From assembly GCA_039934475.1 (NCBI GenBank), contig JBDTMC010000048.1:1-25834 (forward strand): 25,834 nucleotides of DNA. Direction: 5' to 3'. This DNA is from JBDTMC01 sp039934475 (GTDB lineage Bacteria; Acidobacteriota; Terriglobia; Bryobacterales; Bryobacteraceae). The translations under genes were made by a program, and so were the position numbers. The notes beneath the pieces are model-generated. The model saw only the letters and a program-made list of their open reading frames with translations, was not told the DNA's origin and did no database searches. Below, piece after piece: positions 8,041 through 15,402 of this stretch (within the stretch, counting starts at the first letter, position 1; each line of letters opens with the position of its first letter).

Positions 8041-9312
8041 TTAGTAAGAGCGTAAGTTAGTCCACTGTTCGAAGTTAGTGCGAAACAGGCGCGACACGTC
8101 CTGCTCCACATCGGCGCGGCTCACCGGTCTGCCGTCCTCCGCCAACAGCTTATAGGCATTGGATAGAATCGGCGCCAGTGTGCGCCGCGTATTGCGCCAT
8201 TTATAGATCACCTGTTCCAGCACACGCGCATCCGAGTGTTGCGGGATGAACGTCGTTCCTAGCATTTCCAGGCGCTCGCGCGTCATCTCCTCGACAATTG
8301 AGGGATTATTCAGGAACCACCAGCAGCCGAATAACATCATGTTGCTGAACTTACGGGCGTACACGGTTAGTTCGTGTTGGTTCTCGCGGCTCAGAACACT
8401 CACTAGGAACCGATTGTACGGAAATTCCCGCAATATTGTCTCTAACGCTCCAAGGTCGGCGCGACCAACCGCGTCGCCCGCCAGGCGCAATGCCGGGTTC
8501 ACCAGGTAACGCACCCCGATCATCAGCGACATGGGCAGATCGAACTCGCGGCACGCCGGCAGCACCGCTTCCTTCAACAGTGTCCCGCGCGTGCCGGCAT
8601 CGGGGAATTGGAAGGTGTCGGGCAGGGAACAGGCCATGTAGACCGGCTTCATCCGCTTTACCCACGCCGCCAGGAATCGCCTCACTTCCGCTATCGATCG
8701 CCCGCTACAATCGGCGTTCACGTCGTAGCCCTGGGACGAGAGGATTTGCCAGTGCTCCGGCCATTTGTTGAGGATTCGATCAAGCCGCATCACGGGATGA
8801 AACTGCGGATGCCCCGCCGCCCCTGCCTCCCACAACGGCGCCTCCGCCGGGTCCAAAGGATCGTTCGTCATGACGGCTTCGCTAATGCCCGCCAACTTGA
8901 AGACGTGCTCGATATGATCTTCCCGATTTTGCGCCGCAAAGAAGGCACGCGCCTCCCGCAGGTCCGGTGCGGAAGTCGGCAACCCCAGCAAGTGCAGCGC
9001 GGCCACAACGCCCCGGCCGGCTTCGGAAACGGGCGGATGGTCCACGAATAACGTCTTCCAAATCAGATCTGCCTGCTCCTTCTTCGGCAGCGTCCAGTAC
9101 ACCTCGGGCTTGATGGACGACGACCGGAAGAGTTCCGCTTCGCAGTAGTGATACGTAACCAGTTCGTCGATTCCCCACAAACCCAGCGCACCCAGCGAGG
9201 GCTGAAAGAGGTGGGTGTGCATGTCGATAAAGGGCGTCGACGCCAGTACTTCTTCCACCGTACTGGCGATGGCGGCAGGACTCAGCGGCGGCTGTGCATT
9301 TGAAGGCGTCAT
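8041..9312 (-). CDS. uxaC: Uronate isomerase-like amidohydrolase (UxaC family)
   Basis: This 423-aa protein belongs to the glucuronate/galacturonate isomerase branch of the amidohydrolase superfamily. It begins with the metal-binding HTH (H32, H34 in FIDMHTHLF) and has late family motifs GCWWFLNNPS (329-338) and FIPQHSDARVL (355-365) followed by YKWRNTRR. It is shorter than E. coli UxaC (about 470 aa). It should convert galacturonate to tagaturonate or glucuronate to fructuronate in the cytosol, feeding the UxaE encoded 15 nt downstream. A GTG at 9324 is also in frame, but the AAGGAG ribosome binding site (9324-9329) overlaps it, so the ATG at 9312 is preferred. The promoter is at 9333-9362. 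Confidence 0.8.
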   Translation of the reverse strand: MTPSNAQPPLSPAAIASTVEEVLASTPFIDMHTHLFQPSLGALGLWGIDELVTYHYCEAELFRSSSIKPEVYWTLPKKEQADLIWKTLFVDHPPVSEAGRGVVAALHLLGLPTSAPDLREARAFFAAQNREDHIEHVFKLAGISEAVMTNDPLDPAEAPLWEAGAAGHPQFHPVMRLDRILNKWPEHWQILSSQGYDVNADCSGRSIAEVRRFLAAWVKRMKPVYMACSLPDTFQFPDAGTRGTLLKEAVLPACREFDLPMSLMIGVRYLVNPALRLAGDAVGRADLGALETILREFPYNRFLVSVLSRENQHELTVYARKFSNMMLFGCWWFLNNPSIVEEMTRERLEMLGTTFIPQHSDARVLEQVIYKWRNTRRTLAPILSNAYKLLAEDGRPVSRADVEQDVSRLFRTNFEQWTNLRSY

Positions 9313-9323
9313 GAGATTCGGCA

Positions 9324-9329
9324 CTCCTT
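9324..9329 (-). promoter_or_regulatory. Ribosome binding site deciding the uxaC start
   Basis: AAGGAG on the minus strand lies 11 nt before ATG 9312 and overlaps the alternative GTG at 9324, so it can only serve the ATG. Confidence 0.6.
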
Positions 9330-9332
9330 CGC

Positions 9333-9362
9333 ACTATATGTGTCTGGCCACCCCCTGGTCAA
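9333..9362 (-). promoter_or_regulatory. Promoter of the uxaC-uxaE operon
   Basis: Minus-strand TTGACC (-35, 9357-9362) and TATAGT (-10, 9333-9338) are separated by 18 nt, each a 5/6 match to the sigma70-type consensus. The predicted start near 9326-9330 gives a very short leader carrying the AAGGAG ribosome binding site. No clear operator palindrome was recognised here. Confidence 0.6.
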
Positions 9363-9375
9363 AGGAGATCGAGCC

Positions 9376-9540
9376 GGGAGGACCACGCCAGCAGAGTCAC
9401 CCGATAGGCGGAGCCGCCCGAAGGGTATGGGTTGCTCCCTCATGATCTGTCAGCGCAGGCAGCTATCAGGCCTTGCCAAAGAACCACACCTTGCGGTATG
9501 ACTGTATTTCACCCATCGGCAGCGTGCTGTCGATACAAGG
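9376..9540 (+). promoter_or_regulatory. Structured RNA leader or small RNA candidate upstream of the NYN gene
   Basis: This 165-nt non-coding stretch contains nested complementarity. GGGAG (9376-9380) can pair with CTCCC (9435-9439) and encloses ACCC (9399-9402)/GGGT (9423-9426) and GGCG/CGCC around a GAGC loop. A second hairpin pairs CCTTG (9489-9493) with CAAGG (9536-9540), with TAT/ATA and GAC/GTC inside. GGCCTTG (9469-9475) can instead pair with CAAGGGCC (9536-9543), which would invade the terminator stem just downstream. I could not match it to a known riboswitch, SRP RNA, RNase P RNA or tmRNA by eye. The strand is inferred from the terminator orientation. Confidence 0.35.
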
Positions 9541-9579
9541 GCCGCAACGGGCGCAAGCCCTTTGCGGCTTTTGCTTTTT
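9541..9579 (+). terminator. Strong intrinsic terminator immediately before the NYN gene
   Basis: GCCGCAA (9541-9547) pairs with TTGCGGC (9562-9568), and GGGC (9549-9552) with GCCC (9557-9560), around a GCAA tetraloop with a single C/T mismatch between the two stems. TTTTGCTTTTT follows at 9569-9579. The ATG of the NYN gene is only nine bases further, so transcripts reaching that gene must read through this site. Confidence 0.8.
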
Positions 9580-9588
9580 AGCCCTCAA

Positions 9589-10254
9589 ATGCGAACGATT
9601 ATTTACGTGGACGGCTTCAATCTGTATTTCAGGATGTTGGCCAGTCGCCCCGCGCTTAAATGGTTGAATTTTAAGAAATTGGCTGAAACGCTTCTGCGGC
9701 CGACAAAGGTGATCGTCGCGGCAAAGTGTTATACCGCCCGCGTCTCGGGCAGGTTGGACCCGACAGCTCCGAAGCGACAGCAGATTTATTTCGATGCCTT
9801 GGCAACCGTGCCAGAGATCTCTCTTTACATGGGGACGTTCCTGACATCCGAGAAATTCGCCGGCCTGGTCATGCCTCCGGAGTTTCGTCCGCGCCTGACG
9901 CTTGGCCAGCCATGGCCGAATGTTGTGAAGGTTATCAAGACCGAAGAGAAGGGGAGTGACGTCAATCTGGCCTGCCATCTGTTGCTCGACGCGTTCCAGA
10001 ACAACTTTGACGTCGCCGCCGTTCTGTCGAACGATAGTGATCTCGTGGAGCCCATACGGATAGTGACCCAAGTGCTCGGTAAGCCGGTCGAGCTTTTGTC
10101 GCCCGTTCCCAATCCCGCTCCCACTCCTAATCTTGTGCGCGTATCGAGTTTTCAGCGGCGTATAAGCGTAAGTGATCTTGCCGGTGCCCAGTTTCCCGAC
10201 CCGATAGTGCGGGCGGACGGATCAATCATCGCGAAACCGGCGACCTGGGTCTAA
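9589..10254 (+). CDS. NYN domain protein (LabA/DUF88-like, PIN-fold nuclease)
   Basis: This 221-aa cytosolic protein consists mainly of a NYN domain, a PIN-like fold found in predicted metal-dependent ribonucleases. The acidic active-site motifs are in the expected order: IIYVDGFNLYF (D8), EEKGSDVNLACHLLLDAF (D124) and AAVLSNDSDLVEPI (D149, D151), followed by GKPVELLSP. The ATG at 9589 gives the standard family N-terminus. No Shine-Dalgarno sequence is visible, and a strong terminator hairpin sits nine bases upstream, so expression is probably controlled by read-through or processing of the leader at 9376-9579. The RNA substrate is unknown. The downstream neighbour is convergent. Confidence 0.88.
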   Translation: MRTIIYVDGFNLYFRMLASRPALKWLNFKKLAETLLRPTKVIVAAKCYTARVSGRLDPTAPKRQQIYFDALATVPEISLYMGTFLTSEKFAGLVMPPEFRPRLTLGQPWPNVVKVIKTEEKGSDVNLACHLLLDAFQNNFDVAAVLSNDSDLVEPIRIVTQVLGKPVELLSPVPNPAPTPNLVRVSSFQRRISVSDLAGAQFPDPIVRADGSIIAKPATWV

Positions 10255-10388
10255 AAACCCGAGTCCAACGCCTTCATCGCCCTGCGTTGTTCCGAGCTCA
10301 GTGAACGTTTTCAAGATTACTAGGAGTGCCGCTGACCGGACTGCCGCCGAATCCATCACCCTGCTCTCGTGCGACAAGCTGGGAACTG

Positions 10389-11045
10389 TCAGTCGTTAAG
10401 CACCACCTGCCACAGTGAGCTGTGCACGTGAACCTGGAGCGAACCGTTGTAATCGATGAAGCCCAGCTTGCGGAACTTGTTCATGAAGAAGCTGATTCGT
10501 GAGCGAGTGGTTCCCACGATCTCCGCTAGCGTTTCCTGGGTGATGTTCGCAAGCACCGGCTCGGCCTTGCCTTCTTTGCCAAAGTTGGCCAACAAAAGCA
10601 GCACGCGCGCCAGGCGTTTCTCGCTGGAGTTGAAGAGCTGGTCCACCAGATCTTCCTCTATCCGAATGTTGCGCGAGAGGAGGTAGGAAAGAAAAAGGCC
10701 TGTGAACGCCGGCTCACTGGAAAGCAGTCGCACCATCACCGCTTTCTCCAGCCGCACGATCAAGCACACTGACAACGCGGCCGCTGTCGCCATGCGCCGC
10801 GGTTGACTGGCCAGGCAGCCTTCACCGAAGAAGTCGCCACGCCCCACAATGCCAACCACCGCTTCCTTTCCACGACGGGAGACAACGGTGAGTTTGGCCT
10901 TGCCTTCCTGGATATAGAAGACGGCATCGGCGTCATCGCCCTGTGAGAATATCAGTTGATTTTTGCGGTACTCCGCGATCGTAGTGCCCTCGCTAGCCTT
11001 CTCCAGGAAGATCTTCGGATCGAAACAAGCTCTGTCTTTCGGCAT
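10389..11045 (-). CDS. Crp/Fnr family transcriptional regulator
   Basis: This 218-aa DNA-binding regulator has an N-terminal cyclic-nucleotide-binding-like beta-roll (about 22-115, with LIFSQGDDADAVFYIQEGKA and GRGDFFGEGCLA), a long dimerisation helix (about 115-150) and a C-terminal winged HTH (about 167-205, ITQETLAEIVGTTRSRISFF). Few cysteines are present and no N-terminal Fe-S cluster motif is seen, so it is not a classical oxygen-sensing FNR; the ligand is unknown. The ATG at 11045 is preferred over the upstream in-frame start at 11087 because GGAGG lies 8 nt before it. It is divergent from the GGCT-like gene, and the intergenic region carries an inverted repeat (11079-11104). Confidence 0.9.
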   Translation of the reverse strand: MPKDRACFDPKIFLEKASEGTTIAEYRKNQLIFSQGDDADAVFYIQEGKAKLTVVSRRGKEAVVGIVGRGDFFGEGCLASQPRRMATAAALSVCLIVRLEKAVMVRLLSSEPAFTGLFLSYLLSRNIRIEEDLVDQLFNSSEKRLARVLLLLANFGKEGKAEPVLANITQETLAEIVGTTRSRISFFMNKFRKLGFIDYNGSLQVHVHSSLWQVVLND

Positions 11046-11053
11046 AATCGCAA

Positions 11054-11058
11054 CCTCC
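11054..11058 (-). promoter_or_regulatory. Ribosome binding site deciding the Crp/Fnr start
   Basis: GGAGG on the minus strand lies 8 nt before ATG 11045. This is the basis for choosing that start over the one at 11087, which would put the inverted repeat at 11079-11104 partly inside the coding region. Confidence 0.7.
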
Positions 11059-11078
11059 GGCCCGCAAAAGAAAATCAG

Positions 11079-11104
11079 ATATTCCAAAAACAGTCCCGGA
11101 ATAT
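11079..11104. promoter_or_regulatory. Inverted repeat, candidate operator in the divergent region
   Basis: ATATTCC (11079-11085) and GGAATAT (11098-11104) form a perfect 7-bp inverted repeat with a 12-nt spacer, so the half-site centres are 19 bp apart, near two helical turns. It lies 34-59 nt upstream of the Crp/Fnr ATG and could be an operator for that regulator or another dimer. It does not match the textbook FNR site. Confidence 0.35.
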
Positions 11105-11210
11105 TGTCCGCAACCCTGCCACTCTATTGGAAAATCCGGTTGCGATTCAACTGGGCAAATGTAATATTGTAAAACCTGTGCAAAATTGACCAGACACACC
11201 GTCCATTGGC

Positions 11211-11894
11211 GTGATCTACTGCCTAACAGGACTGGCACCGGAGGAGGGAATTACGCCTTACATTTTTGGCTACGGCTCGTTGATTGAACAGGCCTCGCGA
11301 ATGAGGACCACACCGTCGGCTCTGTACGTAGTGCCCGCCCGCGCTAGGGGCTTCGCTCGCGGCTGGTGGGCTCGCACAGGCGTCGTCGGTTTCAGCACTA
11401 CTTTTGCCGGCGCCATTCCCCAGAAATCGAGTTCCGTGAACGGAGTCGTCTACGCGGTCACCGAACAGCAGTTGAAAGAGACCAACCAGCGGGAGCAGGG
11501 GTATACCCCCACGGACATTACCAGCACGGTTCAAATCCTCTCCGGCGCCTACAAGCCCAAAGATAAGGTCTGGATCTACGTCAACGATTTCAAAAATGAC
11601 GAGGAACGGCGCAAGTGCTTGCCGTCGCCTGAGTTTCCCCTGGTGCAATCGTATATCGATATCTGCCTCACCGGCTGTCTGCAAATCGAACAGGGATTCC
11701 CGGATGACGCCAAAGAGTTCGCCAGTGACTTTATCAAATCGACGCAGGAATGGTCTAGATATTGGGAGAATGATCGCGTGCACCCACGCCGCGCTCCCTT
11801 CACTGTCCCAGCGGCGTCGAAAATCGACCAACTCCTTCAAACACATCTACCCAAACTCTTCACTGAAATCCAACTAGCGCCAGCGCGCTGGTAA
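11211..11894 (+). CDS. Gamma-glutamylcyclotransferase-like protein
   Basis: The protein (227 aa) has the gamma-glutamylcyclotransferase fold: YIFGYGSLI near the N-terminus (YGSL at 21-24 binds the gamma-glutamyl group in the family) and REQGY with E95, the position of the catalytic glutamate. Family members release 5-oxoproline from gamma-glutamyl compounds or glutathione. The C-terminal half (about 125-227, with YIDICLTGCLQIEQGFPDDAKEF and SRYWENDRVHPRRAP) is typical of larger members. GTG 11211 has no ribosome binding site; GGAGGAGGG (11240-11248) lies inside the frame just before ITPYIFGYGSL but no ATG, GTG or TTG follows it at a usual distance. The start is therefore uncertain. It is followed 48 nt later by the 1152-aa gene and may head that operon. 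Confidence 0.8.
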   Translation: MIYCLTGLAPEEGITPYIFGYGSLIEQASRMRTTPSALYVVPARARGFARGWWARTGVVGFSTTFAGAIPQKSSSVNGVVYAVTEQQLKETNQREQGYTPTDITSTVQILSGAYKPKDKVWIYVNDFKNDEERRKCLPSPEFPLVQSYIDICLTGCLQIEQGFPDDAKEFASDFIKSTQEWSRYWENDRVHPRRAPFTVPAASKIDQLLQTHLPKLFTEIQLAPARW

Positions 11895-11928
11895 CTCGAA
11901 ATCAAACGGCCGGATGATTCCCGGCAAC

Positions 11929-11934
11929 GGAGGA
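11929..11934 (+). promoter_or_regulatory. Strong ribosome binding site of the 1152-aa gene
   Basis: GGAGGA lies 8 nt before ATG 11943, the clearest Shine-Dalgarno signal in the window, and it fixes the start of the large protein as one without a signal peptide. Confidence 0.8.
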
Positions 11935-11942
11935 ATAATACT

Positions 11943-14900
11943 ATGACTGCGACTGCCAATTCGAACCAGTACACTCCGGTTCTGCCGCTCCATGTCGAAT
12001 GGAGCAGCGTGCTCAGCCAGGACGTGATCACCGCCGCCACTATCCTCGTGGATTCCACCAGTCCGGCGCCGGTGGCTGTGTTCACGAATCCGTCCAACGC
12101 TAAGGCTGAGGCGTTGGCGATTGTCAACACGGGTAGCGGTTCCCAACTCTGCCACGTCGCCCGCGATCGCACCAGCGGCGGAGGATGGCGCTCCACTCCC
12201 CTCTTTGGTGGCAAGTCGGCCCAGCAGGTGGCCGCCGGCATCCCTTACGCCGGCACGCCAAATTCTGCGGTGTATGGCCTCTTTTTGGATGACCAGCAAC
12301 TGTACGTCACCACGCTCGCGGCGGATGGCGCCACCTGGTCCGCGCCCGCTACCGTCGCCAATGGAGCCATGACGAATCCGCGCGTTGCCTACTCTCCCGA
12401 CGGCCGCGCGGTCATCTATGGCGGTAGTCCTTCCGGGGACCTTGTGACCGTCTATCAGCAACAGATTGGCGGGCCCTTCACGGCCGTAGTCTGCAAGATG
12501 CAGGGCGCTTTGACCCAGGGCGATTTCCAGCTCTGCCTGACGGATGAGGAGAGCTACACGATCCTCTCCAACTACAATGCGAAGCCCTACCTCGTCACCG
12601 GAGTTCTGGGCAACACGGAATACAGTTCTTTCGATCTCGCTCCCGGATTCACTGAGAAACTGACGAACGTCGCGCTCGGATATTGGAGCCCCGTCCAGCA
12701 GACTCTGATCTTCCTGCTCGTCGATGACGACAAAGCGTTGCATGCGTGGTCCCAGAACTCGAATACGGCACGAGCTGAGAAGATTCCGAACGCGAGCATA
12801 GCGCAAGCCGCCGGGCATGTGGCTGACGATGGCTCCCTCAACGTCTATGCCGTCGATTCCAAACTTGGTCTGTGGGCTTTGCACCAATCCAAGCGTAAGC
12901 CGTGGAATGACGATGGCACGCCCCGATGGGCACCCGTCCTCCAACTCGACAAAGGAGTTTCACGCCTCGCCAGCGATATGAATCCCGCCGCGGCTCCTTC
13001 GCTCTTTGCGCTCGATGGTGGGGATTCCTCACTACGCCTGCACGCGCAGGACGCCAAGTCGCGGCTATGGAAGAGCGACGCGGTGCACCAGCACAAGGCG
13101 GAGGCATTTGAAGTTGCTCGCTATCGATCGGAAGTCAGTGTCGTCGATAAAAACGGCCGTGCGCTATCGGGATATACCGTTCATGTCGCCGCGGAAAAGG
13201 GCAGTTCCACCATCGACGCATGGTCTGGCGACCGTTTTCATGAGATCGATGAGACCGGCGTCACTCTGACTACGGATCATTTGGGCAAGTTGACGGTGAG
13301 TATTCTAGCGAACGACAAAGGCCTCGCTTGTCCCAATCTGATCGTCACGGGCGCCCTCAACCATACAGGCCTCATCCAGGCGGTGACCGTTAAGCCCTCA
13401 AGCCCCGTGCACACGTACCTCTCGGGCAAGGGAACGCTTCACCCCACGAATCCCGGCGGAGCCCTTTCTCCCTTTGATGCGAATGGGGAGACTCTAAAGA
13501 CTGCCCGCGTCCCGGGGCCGAACGGACTGCCGGACAAAGTGCTTGCGCCCAAGGCGACGGCGGTAGTGGCGCAGGGTATACGCCAAGGCGCGCTTGTGGC
13601 GCTGAAGGAGAAGCAGGAGGGGGTCGTCGGTTTCGGCGGTTCTCTGCGCCAAGGTAGCCAGAGCTTTGAAATATTTTACAGCGAAGCGGCGATGCAGGCA
13701 CACCGCGAGGCAGCGGGTCTGGCTCAGGTGGAAGGCTTCTGGGAAGAACTGCTCGATTTCTTCGGTGACATCTGGGAAGGCATCTGTAACGCCGTCATCG
13801 CGATCGCCCATTTTGTCGTGGAAGTGGCGCGCGAAGTCGTCCATTTCGTTCTTGAGGTGGCCGAAGGAATCGCCAAGGCCCTCGACCTTCCCGTTGACGG
13901 CATCGAAAAAGCGGCTGCCTTCATGAACGGAGTATTCAACTCCGCCGACGCCGACATCGACAAAGTGGTGGCGTGGCTGAAGGCGCTCTTCGATTTCAAG
14001 GCCATCTGGAATACCAAGAAGGCGTTTGAACAGGGCGTTCTCGCCGTTCCCGACTACGTCAAACAGCTAGCCCTGGCAACCCAGCACAGAGCCGACGACT
14101 GGTTCTCGAAACAAAAGCTGGACGTAAACAAGATTTTCGCTGACATCAAAAAACAGTATGCGGGCCAGACTCTCGGGCAACAGCCGAACTGGCAGAACCC
14201 GGCTGGGCCCGTGTCTTCGAAACCCGTTGCCGGCGACGCTGCTACCTCCGATTTCACCGGGAACCCACACCACAACTGGCTGTGGGACAAGACAACCTCG
14301 TACGCGCCGCAGGAACAACACGCACTATCCCTGGTTTCCGACGATGGCCCGTGGGAGGCTTTCGCTAAGCATATGGCGGAAAGCGGTACGGAGTTCGTCG
14401 GCGCGCTGGGCAAGTTCAAGGATGCCATGTGGACGATGATTGTCCATCCCGAGCAGTTCGCCACCGTCGTTATCCCGGATCTCATCGATATGGTGAATCT
14501 GCTGATAGACGCCCTGCTCGATCTTTGCGATGCCATGGTGGATGCCGCTGTGGGATTGGCGGTTGCCGCCATGGACATGCTGAAGGAGGCGCTGGGCGCT
14601 GAACTTCAGTGGGGCATGTTGAACACTCTGTGGGCGTGGATGGCGAAGGCGGCGGGACATCCGGAAGATACCAAATTGACCTTCTGCGCGCTGGGCTCGC
14701 TGCTGGCGGCATTCCCTACCACCATCATCTTCAAGCTGATCGTCGGGGTAGAACACGAACCGTTCCCCGGAGGTGTATTCCCGGCAAAGCCGCACGCGCA
14801 CGGACAAGTCGGCGCCACCGGTGGCCTGATCATGTCATGGGATTCGACGGTGGCCTCCGACAGCCTTCGTATGTTCCAAGTCCTGCAAGCCGGAGCCGCC

Positions 14901-15401
14901 GACATCTACGGTAACCACAGTCCCAAATGGTTGACGGGCCTGGGCGTCATTTGGTCCATCGTCGTGTGGGTCTGCCGGAACGGCTATCCCGGCTTCTCTG
15001 TCGTCGAGTGGGCGTCGTTTACCGCGGCGGCGTCGCAACTGCTGTGGATCGGCCCCCTTGCTTACTTCTCGATCAAGGCCGCAGGTTATCTGAAGGATCC
15101 GGACATCCTCGGAGATAAGTTGGACATCGGCATCTCGGTCTTGGGCGGCCTCATGTTTACTGCCGGGATCGGCCTCGACATATTCACCAAACAACGGCGG
15201 GGACAACAGATTGCCAATCTCCTGACGCCGATGCCCGCCCTGTTCGCTTTCCTCAACATGAGTCAATTCCGCAACAACCCGGAGGAGGCTCCATTCGCCA
15301 TCGGCGGCAATCTGCTTGCCGATTTCGTCGGTTACGTGGGAGGCGGTCTCGAACTGCTGCTCGATACGTTGCAAACCGCGCATTTCACCGCCACGGCCTG
15401 A
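11943..15401 (+). CDS. Large multidomain protein: propeller-like lectin region, beta-sandwich, helical and hydrophobic C-terminus
   Basis: I do not recognise a characterised homologue for this 1152-aa protein. Residues about 15-385 look like a beta-propeller of the sugar-binding (fucose-lectin/tachylectin) type, with repeating units such as SLNVYAVDSKLGLWALHQ and LFALDGGDSSLRLHAQD. About 395-485 is a transthyretin/Ig-like beta-sandwich (SEVSVVDKNGRALSGYTV). About 598-735 is strongly amphipathic helix (FWEELLDFFGDIWEGICNAV, then VVEVAREVVHFVLEVAEGI), of a kind I recall from uncharacterised actinobacterial and fungal proteins. About 840-900 is another helical block, and 912-1145 contains several hydrophobic, possibly membrane-inserting segments. 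There is no signal peptide. The gene ends one base before a P47-like gene. Candidate toxin or membrane-remodelling protein; this is inference from architecture. Confidence 0.7.
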   Translation: MTATANSNQYTPVLPLHVEWSSVLSQDVITAATILVDSTSPAPVAVFTNPSNAKAEALAIVNTGSGSQLCHVARDRTSGGGWRSTPLFGGKSAQQVAAGIPYAGTPNSAVYGLFLDDQQLYVTTLAADGATWSAPATVANGAMTNPRVAYSPDGRAVIYGGSPSGDLVTVYQQQIGGPFTAVVCKMQGALTQGDFQLCLTDEESYTILSNYNAKPYLVTGVLGNTEYSSFDLAPGFTEKLTNVALGYWSPVQQTLIFLLVDDDKALHAWSQNSNTARAEKIPNASIAQAAGHVADDGSLNVYAVDSKLGLWALHQSKRKPWNDDGTPRWAPVLQLDKGVSRLASDMNPAAAPSLFALDGGDSSLRLHAQDAKSRLWKSDAVHQHKAEAFEVARYRSEVSVVDKNGRALSGYTVHVAAEKGSSTIDAWSGDRFHEIDETGVTLTTDHLGKLTVSILANDKGLACPNLIVTGALNHTGLIQAVTVKPSSPVHTYLSGKGTLHPTNPGGALSPFDANGETLKTARVPGPNGLPDKVLAPKATAVVAQGIRQGALVALKEKQEGVVGFGGSLRQGSQSFEIFYSEAAMQAHREAAGLAQVEGFWEELLDFFGDIWEGICNAVIAIAHFVVEVAREVVHFVLEVAEGIAKALDLPVDGIEKAAAFMNGVFNSADADIDKVVAWLKALFDFKAIWNTKKAFEQGVLAVPDYVKQLALATQHRADDWFSKQKLDVNKIFADIKKQYAGQTLGQQPNWQNPAGPVSSKPVAGDAATSDFTGNPHHNWLWDKTTSYAPQEQHALSLVSDDGPWEAFAKHMAESGTEFVGALGKFKDAMWTMIVHPEQFATVVIPDLIDMVNLLIDALLDLCDAMVDAAVGLAVAAMDMLKEALGAELQWGMLNTLWAWMAKAAGHPEDTKLTFCALGSLLAAFPTTIIFKLIVGVEHEPFPGGVFPAKPHAHGQVGATGGLIMSWDSTVASDSLRMFQVLQAGAADIYGNHSPKWLTGLGVIWSIVVWVCRNGYPGFSVVEWASFTAAASQLLWIGPLAYFSIKAAGYLKDPDILGDKLDIGISVLGGLMFTAGIGLDIFTKQRRGQQIANLLTPMPALFAFLNMSQFRNNPEEAPFAIGGNLLADFVGYVGGGLELLLDTLQTAHFTATA

Positions 15402-15402
15402 G

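Noticed and set aside
46..9352. Repeat of the tRNA-Phe 3' end (CTGGCCACC at 46-54 and 9344-9352), which could suggest an attachment site
   Set aside because: Only nine bases match, no integrase or phage gene lies between, and the second copy sits in the spacer of the uxaC promoter.
9473..9667. Small plus-strand frame crossing the leader and terminator
   Set aside because: It would run through the terminator hairpin and overlap the NYN gene in another frame, and it shows no family similarity.
10255..10388. Possible bidirectional terminator between the convergent NYN and Crp/Fnr genes
   Set aside because: No convincing stem with a T-tract was found on either strand.
11140..11167. TTGCGA and TAATAT (16-nt spacer) as promoter of the GGCT-like gene
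   Set aside because: Each box matches only 4 of 6 consensus bases, so it is too weak to annotate, although its position would fit.
11874..12944. Long minus-strand open frame opposite the start of the 1152-aa gene
   Set aside because: The opposite strand has a strong ribosome binding site and a coherent propeller-like protein; this frame is Arg/Gly-rich noise typical of GC-rich DNA.
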